64,000 nucleotides of DNA from QGON01 sp963691905 (GCA_963691905.1 OY829894.1:248001-312000), one strand, 5' to 3'. Shown: positions 23,760 to 33,279, counted from the first letter of the stretch. Made by a program: numbers and translations. The notes: generated from the letters alone by a model not told the origin.

Positions 23760-24578
23760 TTAACCCATCCGGCTCTCAAGGCCAGTCTGCTGCAAAACCC
23801 GTGCGGATATCTCCTCCACCGACATGGATGTGGTGTCAAGAAAGGGGATCTTGTAGCGGTGGAACATGGTTTCCGCCTCCTCGACCTCCAATCGGCATTG
23901 GGCCAGTGAGGCATAGCGCCCGCCGGGGCGGCGTTCCTGACGGATACGCTGTAACTGCTGTATCTCGATGGTCAAACCAAACAGTTTGTCGGTGTGAGGC
24001 TGGAGTGTTTTCGGGATACGACCGTTTTCCAGGTCATCGTCGGTAAGCGGATAGTTGGCCGCCAGAATACCGTGCTGCAGTCCAAGAAACAGGCAGGTGG
24101 GCGTCTTGCCGCTACGTGAGACCCCCAGCAGAATGAGGTCGGCGGAAGCGTAGTTACGTACCACTGCCCCGTCGTCATTTGCGAGCGCAAAGTTTACTGC
24201 GTGGATGCGGGCATTATAGACATGGTGATTACCCATGCCGTGGGCGCGTCCCCTTACCGGTGTGGATGCGGTGCCCAGCTCCTTCTCCAGCTGATGGGTG
24301 TAATCGTCAAAAAAATCGAAGATTACAGCCCCAACGTCACGCAGACAGGCGCGCAATTTTGGATCGACCAATGTACTGAACACCAGCGGATGTGTATGCG
24401 ACTCCATGGTCGCCTGGTTGATCCGTTCGGAGGCGCGGCGGGCTTTATCGATACTATCGACAAAAGGCATGTGAATGGTCTCGTATTCAAGCCCCTTGAA
24501 CTGGCTCAACAGCGAACGGCCAATAGCCTCAGCCGTAATGCCGGTATGGTCTGAGATAAAGAAGATGGTACGCTTCAT
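23760..24578 (-). CDS. ppsR: Phosphoenolpyruvate synthase regulatory protein (kinase/pyrophosphorylase)
   Basis: The product is 272 residues starting MKRTIFFISDHTGITAEAIG, the typical N-terminus of the DUF299/PpsR family. The P-loop GVSRSGKT lies at about 152-159. PpsR proteins switch PEP synthase off and on by ADP-dependent phosphorylation and phosphate-dependent dephosphorylation of a threonine. The PEP synthase gene is not in this window. The C-terminus (SVEEISARVLQQTGLESRMG) and length are normal. The gene converges with deaD. Confidence 0.93.
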   Translation of the reverse strand: MKRTIFFISDHTGITAEAIGRSLLSQFKGLEYETIHMPFVDSIDKARRASERINQATMESHTHPLVFSTLVDPKLRACLRDVGAVIFDFFDDYTHQLEKELGTASTPVRGRAHGMGNHHVYNARIHAVNFALANDDGAVVRNYASADLILLGVSRSGKTPTCLFLGLQHGILAANYPLTDDDLENGRIPKTLQPHTDKLFGLTIEIQQLQRIRQERRPGGRYASLAQCRLEVEEAETMFHRYKIPFLDTTSMSVEEISARVLQQTGLESRMG

Positions 24579-24673
24579 CGGAATAGTATAGCGCTATTGG
24601 TTCCCCCGCGTGGTGTGATTCCAACAGGTTAGGTTGCCTGACCTAGGAACGCCTTATCATGCATTGAGGTTTT

Positions 24674-25087
24674 ATGTATCTGCTTCATCCACAACTCAAA
24701 GCTGACACATTCTTTGTGGCGAAGCTGCAGTTATGCGAACTTCGTCTGATGGACGACAGTCGTTTTCCCTGGTTGATTCTGGTGCCGCAGCGGGCAGATG
24801 TCACTGCGGTACACAGGCTTGAGGAGAGTGATCAACTGGCTCTCATCAGAGAGAGTAGTGCCGTTTCGAATCTGTTAAGTGCGATGACCACACCGGACAG
24901 GATCAACATTGGTGCTCTGGGTAACATGGTTTCGCAGTTGCACTGGCATGTGGTGGCCCGTTCACAAGGCGATGCCTGCTGGCCCGGACCGGTGTGGGGT
25001 TGTGGGGAACGTGTTCCTTATGCGGCGAGTGAAGGGGGATGTTTGATAAACCGGCTTCTAAATGAACTCGGTAGGATGGGGTATTAA
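24674..25087 (+). CDS. HIT-family (histidine triad) protein
   Basis: The product is 137 residues. LPW-like LILVPQR, then INIGALGNMVSQLHWHVVAR, follows the HIT pattern of nucleotide-binding proteins; the catalytic triad appears as QLHWHVVAR. HIT proteins hydrolyse or transfer nucleotide groups from small phosphorylated ligands. The start at 24674 has a weak GAGG upstream. The gene stands alone and is followed by a REP hairpin. The substrate is unknown. Confidence 0.8.
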   Translation: MYLLHPQLKADTFFVAKLQLCELRLMDDSRFPWLILVPQRADVTAVHRLEESDQLALIRESSAVSNLLSAMTTPDRINIGALGNMVSQLHWHVVARSQGDACWPGPVWGCGERVPYAASEGGCLINRLLNELGRMGY

Positions 25088-25091
25088 CCTC

Positions 25092-25158
25092 TGTAGGCTG
25101 GTTCAAGCGTAGCGGAACCGGCATTTCGCCTGATCTGCTACGCTTGATCATGCCTACA
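25092..25158. repeat. REP-type hairpin downstream of the HIT gene
   Basis: An inverted repeat pairs TGTAGGC and CAAGCGTAGC on the left with GCTACGCTTG and GCCTACA on the right. The left 31 bases recur at 63943-63973 with two mismatches, so this is a dispersed repeat family. Confidence 0.75.
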
Positions 25159-25172
25159 GGCATACACTCTCC

Positions 25173-25955
25173 TTAATGGCCTCTGCGACCAGGAGGGAAG
25201 GGGGCAAATCCGTTGTCCCAAGAATCAGGCCAGAAACGATTGCGAGAGGGCTGGCAATCAATCACACCTTTTCTGCACAGTGTTCTGCGCCACTCATATT
25301 TCAGAAAGTGTTTTTCACTCGCCTTGGAGCGCGGTTTGAAGCGAACGGTTCTGACTGGAGAGTACTCTGATTCGCCAAAACCTGTGCCTGGTGCACTTTC
25401 GTGCGAGTCTGCTCCCTGTCCGCGTCGCGAGAGGCGTTTCTCCTGTCGGCGGAGATAATTGTCAAATGCAATTTTAGGCTTTTTCTCCTTAAATACGGCA
25501 ACAGCAATGACGCCCATCGCCGTGCGGTCACCCCAGACATCAGCGTATGAATCGTCTACTTGGGTGAAGTAGAATCGGTTGACCTGCTTTTTGCTGGTGC
25601 GCCAACCCTCGTACTCTGCCTGCTGATAGGGACCAAGAACATACATGCGTTCGCGGGATTTCAGATGGGATTTTTTTCCGGAGATAATGTTTCTGCCGTC
25701 GACTGCTATAATGAGTCCGATACGTTTATCGCTGTTGTTGGTGACGCGGATACTGTAATTTTTTCCCTTTCTGGCTTCCAGGTAGGCGCGGTGTGCGTGT
25801 CCGTCGCTTTCGATCTCGTATTTGGCAAACTCCCGGCCATAATCGGAGACGATCTCAATGTCGACCTTTTCATCCTGCCACACCGGTCTTGCTTCAACTG
25901 CAAATGCAAACAGCAAACCCGCTGCAGCAAGCAGTAATCCATTCAGTTTTTTCAT
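25173..25955 (-). CDS. Unknown secreted protein
   Basis: The product is 260 residues from the ATG at 25955; GGGAG lies upstream, and a GTG directly before the ATG is also open. A signal peptide (MKKLNGLLLAAAGLLFAFAVEA) is followed by a beta-rich domain to about residue 150 with SIRVTNNSDKRIGLIIAVDG and MYVLGPYQQAEYEGWR. The stretch DDSYADVWGDRTAMGVIAVA follows. The last third is basic and Arg-rich, probably disordered. Related periplasmic proteins of unknown function occur in other gammaproteobacteria, as I recall them. No enzyme motif is seen. Confidence 0.65.
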   Translation of the reverse strand: MKKLNGLLLAAAGLLFAFAVEARPVWQDEKVDIEIVSDYGREFAKYEIESDGHAHRAYLEARKGKNYSIRVTNNSDKRIGLIIAVDGRNIISGKKSHLKSRERMYVLGPYQQAEYEGWRTSKKQVNRFYFTQVDDSYADVWGDRTAMGVIAVAVFKEKKPKIAFDNYLRRQEKRLSRRGQGADSHESAPGTGFGESEYSPVRTVRFKPRSKASEKHFLKYEWRRTLCRKGVIDCQPSRNRFWPDSWDNGFAPFPPGRRGH

Positions 25956-26065
25956 CACTATCTCCCGTTAATTTGTCAGTAGGTTGAGATTACTCAACCT
26001 CTGACTACAGACTACGGTGAGGTGGCTGAACGAAAGCTGAATGCAAAGCCAGGCAGGCTTCAAAT

Positions 26066-26221
26066 CTCAAGTTTCGGAGTTCAAGCCATCCTGAAAACTG
26101 GTAGGGTGCGCTGTGCGCACCATGATTGCATATTCTGGTGCGCACAGCGCACCCTACGTTCGTTACATTTTAGAGAAGCTACACTCCATGCCAACCATCA
26201 CCGCGAACCCTGAAACCTGAG
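26066..26221. repeat. MITE-like element, copy 1
   Basis: This 156-base element begins CTCAAGTTTCGGAGTTC and ends with an imperfect inverted copy of it (GAACCCTGAAACCTGAG). A central palindrome, TAGGGTGCGCTGTGCGCACCA, runs against its complement. A second copy of 187 bases is at 49209-49395 with the same order of parts. It has no coding capacity. The rest of the gap up to the OmpA-like gene is AT-rich and likely holds the promoter. Confidence 0.75.
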
Positions 26222-26366
26222 TTCAAATGTAAATAAACGTTACACAAATATCAGACTTCTCTATTACAGGGGAAATAAAGTAGAATATTCGCACTTTATG
26301 AATTACTAAGAGCATTTGGCCTGCCACCCGAAGTATGTGGTCTGCCCCCTTACAGGAGTGACACCC

Positions 26367-27875
26367 ATGTTTTACAAGCGACCGCTCGTTTACGCTATGT
26401 TCAGCCTGATGGTTACCACCGCACCGGCTGCTGCCCTGGCCGAAGCTGCAGGTAGTAATTCTGAATGCCGTTTTGCCCACCGTTTTGATCGACTGGAAGC
26501 ACCTGCCTGGGTTCAGGAGCGTCGTGCGAAGAGGGAATCGATGCGTCAAAGGCTGTTCAGTGGTTCGATGGGGCGGGGTCATACGGCTCGCATGACTCGC
26601 CCGGCAATGCCTGCCTTTGGAGCGCCTCAGATACCCGACTGGGTAGCCGAACGACGTGCGCAGATGCCGACAATGCCCCAGATGCCCGCTTTTGAGGCGC
26701 CACAGGCACCTGATTGGGTAACCGAACGACGTGCGCAGATGCCGACAATGCACCAAATGCCCGCTTTTGAGGCGCCACAGATGCCCGATTGGGTAGCCGA
26801 ACGACGTGCGCAGATGCCGACAATGCCCCAGATGCCCGCTTTTGAAGCGCCACAGGCACCTGGTTGGGTAACCGAACGACGTGCGCAGATGCCGACAATG
26901 CACCAAATGCCCACTTTTGAGGCGCCACAGATGCCCGATTGGGTAGCCGAACGGCGTGCGCAGATGCCGATAATGCACCAGATGCCCGATTGGGTAACCG
27001 AGCGACGTGCGCAGATGCCTCCGATGCCCACTTTTGAAGCGCCTCAGGTGCCCGATTGGGTAGCCGAGCATCGTGCACAGATGTCGACATTTGAGCGCCC
27101 TGAAGTCCCGGATTGGGTCAAAGAACATCGTGCTCAGATGCCCATGTCCAACTGGCAGACATTGCCACAAGTTGCCCCCGCACGGCCTTCTTTCGGAGCG
27201 CCTGTTTTTGGTGCGCCGGGTTGGGGTGGTTACGGCAATGGATATGGTTACAATCTTCCTGCTCCCCGGGGTTGGCATGCCCCCGTTGCCCCCGCCGTAC
27301 TTGCCTCGGTCGATGTGCCCCCCACTGAAGTAGTGGAAGTAGAAGCGGCAATGGTAGAGCCGGAACCAGTCGTTGCCGAAATAGAAGTCGAAGTTGCAGT
27401 CTCGGCTCCAGCTCTAGCTCCAGCCCCTGAAGCACCTGTAGTTACCGATAGTGATGCAGATGGCGTACTGGATAACGCGGATATGTGTCTCGATTCCGCA
27501 GCAGGCGCAGATGTTGACGCCTTGGGCTGCGAGCAGAATGCTGCCATCGTCCTGCGTGGGGTGAACTTCAAGACCAACTCCGATGAGTTGACAGACGACT
27601 CTGTCGAAATCCTTGATCGTGTCGCTGCCACCCTGGTTGCCAATCCTGATATTGCGGTGGAGGTATCCGGTCATACCGATAGCGATGGCGATGCTGTTTA
27701 CAACAAAGATCTCTCCCAGCGTCGCGCAGAAACCGTGATGGCCTATCTGGTGATCAATGGCGTCACAGCTGATAATCTGTCTGCCATGGGTTATGGTGAA
27801 GAAAACCCGATGACCGGGAATGACTCGCCTGAGGGTAAAGCCGTGAATCGCCGGGTTGAGCTGAGCCGTAAGTAA
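26367..27875 (+). CDS. OmpA-family protein with 25-residue tandem repeats
   Basis: The product is 502 residues from the ATG at 26367, which has AGGAG 8 bases upstream. A signal peptide (ending AAALAEA) is followed from about residue 45 to 260 by eight copies of a repeat based on APQ.PDWV.ERRAQMP.M.QMPAFE. A spacer rich in Pro, Ala and Val follows. DSDADGVLDNADMCLDS is a thrombospondin-type-3 calcium site. The C-terminal OmpA domain (VNFKTNSDELTDDSVEILDR; HTDSDGDAVYN; LSQRRAETVMAYL; NRRVELS) binds peptidoglycan. It is probably an outer-envelope protein anchored to the wall by its C-terminus; the repeat region may be a ligand or a flexible spacer. No beta-barrel segment is apparent. Confidence 0.85.
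   Translation: MFYKRPLVYAMFSLMVTTAPAAALAEAAGSNSECRFAHRFDRLEAPAWVQERRAKRESMRQRLFSGSMGRGHTARMTRPAMPAFGAPQIPDWVAERRAQMPTMPQMPAFEAPQAPDWVTERRAQMPTMHQMPAFEAPQMPDWVAERRAQMPTMPQMPAFEAPQAPGWVTERRAQMPTMHQMPTFEAPQMPDWVAERRAQMPIMHQMPDWVTERRAQMPPMPTFEAPQVPDWVAEHRAQMSTFERPEVPDWVKEHRAQMPMSNWQTLPQVAPARPSFGAPVFGAPGWGGYGNGYGYNLPAPRGWHAPVAPAVLASVDVPPTEVVEVEAAMVEPEPVVAEIEVEVAVSAPALAPAPEAPVVTDSDADGVLDNADMCLDSAAGADVDALGCEQNAAIVLRGVNFKTNSDELTDDSVEILDRVAATLVANPDIAVEVSGHTDSDGDAVYNKDLSQRRAETVMAYLVINGVTADNLSAMGYGEENPMTGNDSPEGKAVNRRVELSRK
26625..27140 (+). repeat. 75-bp coding tandem repeats
   Basis: About eight head-to-tail units of roughly 75 bases lie within the OmpA-like gene, with shorter units at the end. Pairs of units are nearly identical over 150 bases (alternating P-D-W-V-A-E and P-W-V-T-E types), which points to recent duplication of a double unit. 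The opposite strand is also open here, only because of the repeat. Confidence 0.85.
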
Positions 27876-28044
27876 TCCTGAAAAAGGTCTGCGGCCCTGG
27901 TGCCGCGAATCATCTGCTGAGATGGGGTCGAACCAGTCGGGTACGGCCCCTTTTTCGGCCAATTCTCTCCTGAAATCTTCTCTCCTGCGGGCGTGTCACC
28001 TAGCCTTTGGTCTCTCCTGGTAAGCAATGTGGGCCAATATTTTT

Positions 28045-30768
28045 CTACTCATCCAGGTACTCCCTGAGTTTGTCGATAGGCACTGGCTCACTGAACATAT
28101 ACCCCTGGCATGTATCGCAAGCATTCTGCTGGAGAAACTCAAACTGCTCTGCTGTTTCAACACCTTCGGCAACCACTCGCAGATTCAGTTTATGGGACAT
28201 TGCGATAATGGCCGCTGTAATCTCCACATCATTGCGGTCACCGGGTATATCCTGAACAAACGAGCGATCCACTTTCAAGCGGTCTACAGGAAAACGTTTC
28301 AGATAACTCAGCGATGAGTATCCGGTCCCGAAATCATCCACCGAAAGCGTCACTCCCAGAGCCTTGAGATGCCGCAGTGTTCCAACCACCTGATCGGTAT
28401 TTTCCATCAGGATACTTTCGGTGATTTCCAGATCCAGCCATCGGCTCTCCACTCTTTTTTCATCCAGAATTTCGCAAATGGTTTTCGGAAGATGTGCATC
28501 ACGGAACTGACTTGCCGCAAGGTTCACTGAAACAACAATATCGCCATATCCGTCGCGATGCAGGTCAGCCGTATCCTGGCAGGCTTGACGCAGTACCCAA
28601 TCACCTATTGAGTTGATCAGGCCTGTCTCCTCTGCAATTGAGAGAAACTCAGATGGCGATAGCAGGCCACGTTCCGGATGCTGCCAGCGTATCAGAGCCT
28701 CCATTCCCACCACCTTTCGATCGTGGATACGGATCAGCGGCTGGTAGAAAAGAAGAAGCTCGCTGTTCTCCAGGGCATTGGTCAACTCCCTTTCAATCTG
28801 AACCCGTTGCTGCACCTCATCGTTCATTGCAGAGGTATAGAATCGATAGTTTTTTCGTCCCTTCTCCTTGGCTTTATACATGGCGAGGTCAGCATATTTC
28901 ATCAGCGCATTGGCATGGGTTCCATCCTCAGGACCCAGCGTGATACCGATGCTGGTGGTTATTGTGACCTCTTTACCCTCCAGATGAATTGGTGATCGCA
29001 GCGACTGTAAAATCTTTTCCGCCACTTTTCTGGCAGCGGAAGGGCTCCGTATATCCGTCAGAAGAATGGTGAACTCATCCCCCCCAAGACGTGCTACCGT
29101 ATCGTTTCCCCTTACGCTCTTAGTCAACGTCCGGGCTACGCTTTTCAGCAGCAAATCCCCTGCCTCATGTCCCAAGGTATCATTCACATGTTTGAAATGA
29201 TCCAGATCGAGAAACAGAAGCGCCACTGAATTCCCTTTTCTGGATGCATCCTTAATGGCCCACTCTAACCGGTTCTTGAACAGACGGCGGTTTGGCAGTT
29301 CAGTCAGGGTATCGTAGAAGGCCAGACGTTCCATCTGTTCATGGGCTGATTTCAGCTCAGTCACATCTTCGCTGACTGCCACGTAATTAGTGATCTTTCC
29401 ACTATCCGCGGTAATCGGTGAAATGGAGAGATGGCTCCAGTAGAGTTCGCCGGATTTCTTACGATTGTGCAGATCACCAACCCAGTGCCGTCCTGCCGAA
29501 ATAGTATTCCAGAGGTCTTCGTATATGTCAGCCTGGGTCTCCCCCGAGCGCAATACTCTGGGTGTATTCCCTCTAATCTCATCCAACGAGTAGCCTGTCA
29601 CTTCCTTGAAACGAGGATTGACATACTCGATCTCTCCTTGATCAGTGGTGATCACAACTGCGCTGGCACCCTGTTCAACCGCACTCGAAAGCTTGCGCAG
29701 AGAGATCTCCATTTTTTTTCGTTCAATAATCTCCTGATGTAGATTGTGGTAAACCGTTGCCAGCCTCTTATCAATACGGCCAAGGTATCGGACAAACAAA
29801 AAAAACAGGATGCCGCCAGCCACTAGAAAGAGAGTAAGAAAACGCCCAAACAGCCCCCAGATTGCAGTCTTCTCCTCTGTGTTATCAAGGATTATCCCAA
29901 TATGTCCTATATAACGACCGGCATCGTCAAGCAGAGGGAACTTGCCTAATGAGTAGGAGAGCTCCTTGTCTCTGTAGTTGATTGCCGGTTCTTCATCTTC
30001 AATAACATGGCCGTCAAAAAATTGTTTCTGCTTATAGGGAAAACTCAATGGGTCGCCAATAGTGATAATGTGGTTTTCCAGAAACTCCCAACCATAGTCA
30101 TTCCCGGACCGATTCGCTTCTTGCTCCCACAATGTCCTATTGATCTCCGTTTTTTCAATGAAAGCAAAGAGATCCACATTCTGTATAGTTGCAACCTCAT
30201 GGAGAGCGTCAGATATATCAATCTCCATTTCGATAAAACCAGGAGTGCTGTTTTCAATATGCCAGGGTTTTGCAATAACCAGGAGGAGCTTGCCGCGTTG
30301 GGATAGCTCCAGGCCATAGCTGAGCTCTCCGGTATTGGCAGCACGGTGCACAACTCTGCCACGCTCAGAATCTCCATATCTCGAGGGCTCGTTTACACGC
30401 AAAAAATAGTTAAAATCGTCTGTGACGTAGTTCAACTCTGAGACTTGGAAAAACGCCTGCATTTGCTGAAAGACGGGTCCACTGCATGCCAGCAATGCCT
30501 GTCTGTCTTTTGTCCTCCAGGCATCTTGAAAGCAGCTGCTGTTGCTGATGAATAAGAGATGGCTTGAGAGCAGCGCCGCCTCATCATCCAGTTTCCACAG
30601 GAAAGAGGCTTCGATGGAACTCCTGAGAGAGAGGAATTTCTCTCTTGCATGCTCCTGCTCAATCCATAGAATTGAAGCGAGAAATGCACTCGTTAGAATA
30701 ATGAATGTCAGGGCCAGCGGTAGCAATACCGGTCGTTTTATTCTTGTCAAATCACTGCTTTTATTCAT
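28045..30768 (-). CDS. Membrane-bound PAS-GGDEF-EAL protein (cyclic-di-GMP turnover)
   Basis: The product is 907 residues. Two membrane helices (about 15-35 and 303-325) flank a periplasmic sensor domain, perhaps of Cache type. A PAS domain (about 350-470) follows, then a GGDEF domain with GGDEF at 562-566 and an EAL domain with EAL at 690-692 and DDFGTGYSSLSYLKRFP. Both active-site motifs are intact, so it could make as well as degrade cyclic-di-GMP. The periplasmic domain presumably sets the balance. It converges with the OmpA-like gene. Confidence 0.92.
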   Translation of the reverse strand: MNKSSDLTRIKRPVLLPLALTFIILTSAFLASILWIEQEHAREKFLSLRSSIEASFLWKLDDEAALLSSHLLFISNSSCFQDAWRTKDRQALLACSGPVFQQMQAFFQVSELNYVTDDFNYFLRVNEPSRYGDSERGRVVHRAANTGELSYGLELSQRGKLLLVIAKPWHIENSTPGFIEMEIDISDALHEVATIQNVDLFAFIEKTEINRTLWEQEANRSGNDYGWEFLENHIITIGDPLSFPYKQKQFFDGHVIEDEEPAINYRDKELSYSLGKFPLLDDAGRYIGHIGIILDNTEEKTAIWGLFGRFLTLFLVAGGILFFLFVRYLGRIDKRLATVYHNLHQEIIERKKMEISLRKLSSAVEQGASAVVITTDQGEIEYVNPRFKEVTGYSLDEIRGNTPRVLRSGETQADIYEDLWNTISAGRHWVGDLHNRKKSGELYWSHLSISPITADSGKITNYVAVSEDVTELKSAHEQMERLAFYDTLTELPNRRLFKNRLEWAIKDASRKGNSVALLFLDLDHFKHVNDTLGHEAGDLLLKSVARTLTKSVRGNDTVARLGGDEFTILLTDIRSPSAARKVAEKILQSLRSPIHLEGKEVTITTSIGITLGPEDGTHANALMKYADLAMYKAKEKGRKNYRFYTSAMNDEVQQRVQIERELTNALENSELLLFYQPLIRIHDRKVVGMEALIRWQHPERGLLSPSEFLSIAEETGLINSIGDWVLRQACQDTADLHRDGYGDIVVSVNLAASQFRDAHLPKTICEILDEKRVESRWLDLEITESILMENTDQVVGTLRHLKALGVTLSVDDFGTGYSSLSYLKRFPVDRLKVDRSFVQDIPGDRNDVEITAAIIAMSHKLNLRVVAEGVETAEQFEFLQQNACDTCQGYMFSEPVPIDKLREYLDE

Positions 30769-31211
30769 TTATTTCAGAAATGTCCCAAAATCTGTTATTC
30801 CAGGTTATCTCCCTCATCTCCTGCTCTGATGAATAGCCAGTCTGATGCCAATTCCTTCAATTCACTCTAAATTAGTTTAACGGCCATAAAAATATTTACT
30901 TTAGGTGACATGAAAGAGTGTGACAAAGTATTGACGCTGCCTCGCAAGGTGTTTCCAGTCCCTCCATGTCTGTTTCACTGAAATCTGTCTCCCTTCGCGT
31001 TGCCTCGTATTTCATGATGTCCAGGGATGGGCGAATATTGCGGGAGGCATGGTTGCAGGGAGCAACCTTTTCCAGAAAGAAGGGGCTATGGATCATGTAA
31101 CAGACCGATCTTGCTCAGATTGTGTAGACTGGGGTTTCTGGATGAGCTGGAATAATAAGCTCCTGAAGTTTCCGAAACAGAATCCATGAATGTATAAAGA
31201 GGGCAGGGAGA
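30769..31211. other. Gene-poor intergenic region
   Basis: No convincing gene is seen. A 66-codon minus-strand frame (30896-31096) has no ribosome-binding site and no recognisable domain, and was not called. The left part is AT-rich and probably holds the promoter of the GGDEF-EAL gene. GGGCAGGGAG immediately before 31212 is the ribosome-binding site of the DUF4197 gene. Confidence 0.4.
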
Positions 31212-31961
31212 ATGAAAAAGCGCGAATTTACCCGACTGCTCGTGGCAGCCGTTGTACTGGCAGTACCGGCATCGAGTGCCCAGAGTGATTGGAAAAGTAT
31301 CTTCAGGCAATTTGTCGAGAGCGACACGGTTGAAACCGCTACAGAATCTGTGCTGAGCAACAGTGACATGGTGTCCGGGTTGAAAGAGGCGCTTGCCAAT
31401 GGCGTCGAGGCCGCGATCAATCGATTGGGCAAGACGGATGGTTTTTTAGCTGACGAACTGGTGCGCATTGCCATGCCTGATTCTCTAAAGACGATTGAAT
31501 CGATTGCCCGCAAGACTGGGCAGGGACACTATGTCGACGAGTTTGTCACAACCCTGAATCGGGCGGCTGAACAGGCTGTGCCGGAGGCGTCGGCAATCCT
31601 GGGCGACTCCATTCGTGACATGAGTGTCGGTGATGCCAAATCCATTTTGGATGGATCAGACGATGCGGCAACGCAGTATTTCCGCAAGAGCAGTGAAGCG
31701 CAACTGGAGGAGAAATTCCGTCCAATTGTAGAAAGGGCTACGAATAGCGCTGGCGTCACCTCGGCCTATAAATCCCTGTTGGGCCAGGCGAGTGGAATGC
31801 TCGGTGGTTTTTTCAACACCGACTCGATGGATCTTGACCAGTATGTTACGGACCGGACCATGGACGGCCTGTTTAAATATATCGCCATTCAGGAGAAGCA
31901 GATCCGGGAAAATCCCACGGCCAGAACCACTGATCTGCTGAAAAAGGTGTTCTCCAAATAA
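31212..31961 (+). CDS. DUF4197 secreted protein
   Basis: The product is 249 residues with a signal peptide (to about residue 24, ASSAQS). The body is helical and matches DUF4197: LKEALANGVEAAINRLGKTD, then IAMPDSLKTIESIARKTG, LNRAAEQAVPEA, and the end IAIQEKQIRENPTARTTDLL. The domain normally spans nearly the whole protein, as here. The function is unknown; a periplasmic location is inferred. It stands alone. Confidence 0.85.
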   Translation: MKKREFTRLLVAAVVLAVPASSAQSDWKSIFRQFVESDTVETATESVLSNSDMVSGLKEALANGVEAAINRLGKTDGFLADELVRIAMPDSLKTIESIARKTGQGHYVDEFVTTLNRAAEQAVPEASAILGDSIRDMSVGDAKSILDGSDDAATQYFRKSSEAQLEEKFRPIVERATNSAGVTSAYKSLLGQASGMLGGFFNTDSMDLDQYVTDRTMDGLFKYIAIQEKQIRENPTARTTDLLKKVFSK

Positions 31962-32038
31962 TGCAGTGCGTTCATGTTAACTCAACCGTAGGAATAGTAG
32001 GTCTCAAGCAACCGGACTGGGATTAGAGGTAGACGATA

Positions 32039-32090
32039 TTACCTGCAGGCGCTCTGTCTCATCCCCACGAGGCGCGGCTCCTACAGGTAA
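32039..32090. repeat. REP-like palindrome upstream of the duplicated-domain gene
   Basis: TTACCTG and CAGGTAA bracket a stretch that contains GAGGCGCGGCTCCTACAG. The core resembles the element inside the NapH-GltD-like gene at 3836-3912. Confidence 0.55.
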
Positions 32091-32134
32091 AGCGGGTTTC
32101 CGCTTCGGATCAAAATCCATGCTATGTTGAACCT

Positions 32135-32530
32135 ATGAAAAACCTCACCCGCTACCGCAAGCGCCCGGGCCAGGCTGTCACAGCCGTCCAACTGGACCTG
32201 GAAACCACCGGCTTTGTCTACCAAAAGTGGGGTGCAGAACAACGCTGCAAACAGGGTGATTGGCTGGTGAATAACGATGGTGATTTCTATACCGTCGATG
32301 CTGATGTTTTCACCCGCACCTACCGCCAGGTTTCACCGGGGCGTTTCGTAAAAACCACACCGGTGTGGGCGCGGCAGGTGGATAGCGGCGGCAGCATCAA
32401 AACCATAGAGGGTGAATCCCACTACAAAGCCGGTGACTACCTTGTTTATAACAATGAGGACGGCACCGACGGATATTGCATGTCGACTGACAGATTTCAT
32501 GGGATGTATGAGATAGATTCTCCCGCCTGA
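32135..32530 (+). CDS. Small protein with two tandem PGDY-like repeats, function unknown
   Basis: The product is 131 residues with no signal peptide. It is an internal duplication. The first half has KQGDWLVNNDGDFYTVDADVF followed by RTY; the second has KAGDYLVYNNEDGTDGYCMS followed by FHGMYE. Each half is a small beta-rich unit of about 55-60 residues. Similar single or double units are found in uncharacterised bacterial proteins. No function is recognised. The ATG at 32135 is the only reasonable start. Confidence 0.65.
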   Translation: MKNLTRYRKRPGQAVTAVQLDLETTGFVYQKWGAEQRCKQGDWLVNNDGDFYTVDADVFTRTYRQVSPGRFVKTTPVWARQVDSGGSIKTIEGESHYKAGDYLVYNNEDGTDGYCMSTDRFHGMYEIDSPA

Positions 32531-32759
32531 GTTCCCTTTTTATGGAGATGGCTGGGCGGGGGAGTGTTCCGTCTGAAAATAGGCTGATTTTCTTATTTTT
32601 GCTGTCCATTTTTGCCCACCTTGGTGAAGTTGCCTTGACGATGTGCGCCAGTGTGGATCGGGATGCTCTTCCCGGCGCGCGGGGCATCGGGTGACTCCAT
32701 GATCAAATATAGAACAACTCCCCAGAAATTAAAATCTTCTGATATATGTCACCTTTGTG

Positions 32760-32773
32760 TTGACGTTTATCAA
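32760..32773. promoter_or_regulatory. FNR/DNR-type binding site upstream of the hemerythrin gene
   Basis: TTGACGTTTATCAA matches the TTGAY-N4-ATCAA consensus of FNR/DNR-family regulators and lies 60 bases before the hemerythrin start. The regulator at 34903-35610 carries the ETFSR recognition helix expected to read this half-site. Confidence 0.7.
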
Positions 32774-32832
32774 AGATTGTCTCTGTGCTTTTGGTTGATA
32801 CTCTCCGTTATTTTATGCAGTCAGAGGCATCA

Positions 32833-33270
32833 ATGAGCACCATTTCTGCAACGATGACACACGATCACCGGCGTTGTGATGAGATCTTTGCCGCAGCGGA
32901 AAACGAGGCGGCGAAGGGGGACTGGGAGGCCGCTGCAACTCAATTCGGGGCATTTTACGCTGCGATGGAGCACCATTTTAAAATGGAGGAAGAGGTGTTG
33001 TTTCCCGCTTTTGAGGAGGCTACCGGCATGGCCATGGGGCCGACAGAAGTGATGCGTGGTGAACATGCGCAGATGCGTGATCTGTTTCAAGAGATGGCTG
33101 AGAGTGTAAAAGCCAGGGATCAGGATCGCTATCTGGGTTTGTCGGATACGCTGTTGGTGGTTATGCAACAACACAATGCCAAAGAGGAGCAGATGCTCTA
33201 CCAGATGTCGGACCAGGTACTCGGCGGTCAAGCTTCCGAGTTGCTGGATCGGATGGAAGCCATCGACTGA
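32833..33270 (+). CDS. Hemerythrin-like protein
   Basis: The product is 145 residues from the ATG at 32833 with AGAGG upstream. The four-helix di-iron ligands are visible: HDH (about residue 10), HHFKMEEEVLFPAF (about 42-55), EH in MRGEHAQM, and QHNAKEEQMLY. Hemerythrin-like proteins bind oxygen or nitric oxide at a non-haem di-iron centre. It lies 9 bases before the DUF2249 gene, followed by a membrane haem protein and a DNR-like regulator. This context suggests NO binding or repair. Confidence 0.88.
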   Translation: MSTISATMTHDHRRCDEIFAAAENEAAKGDWEAAATQFGAFYAAMEHHFKMEEEVLFPAFEEATGMAMGPTEVMRGEHAQMRDLFQEMAESVKARDQDRYLGLSDTLLVVMQQHNAKEEQMLYQMSDQVLGGQASELLDRMEAID

Positions 33271-33279
33271 AGCAGCACA

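Noticed and set aside
26625..27140. Possible CRISPR array
   Set aside because: The 75-base units are head-to-tail without unique spacers and are in frame in a coding sequence.
26223..27278. Minus-strand 351-residue frame with repeats rich in HLRTSFGYP
   Set aside because: It is the mirror of the OmpA-like tandem repeats. The plus strand has the signal peptide, OmpA domain and ribosome-binding site.
30896..31096. 66-codon minus-strand frame
   Set aside because: There is no ribosome-binding site, domain or codon pattern to support it.
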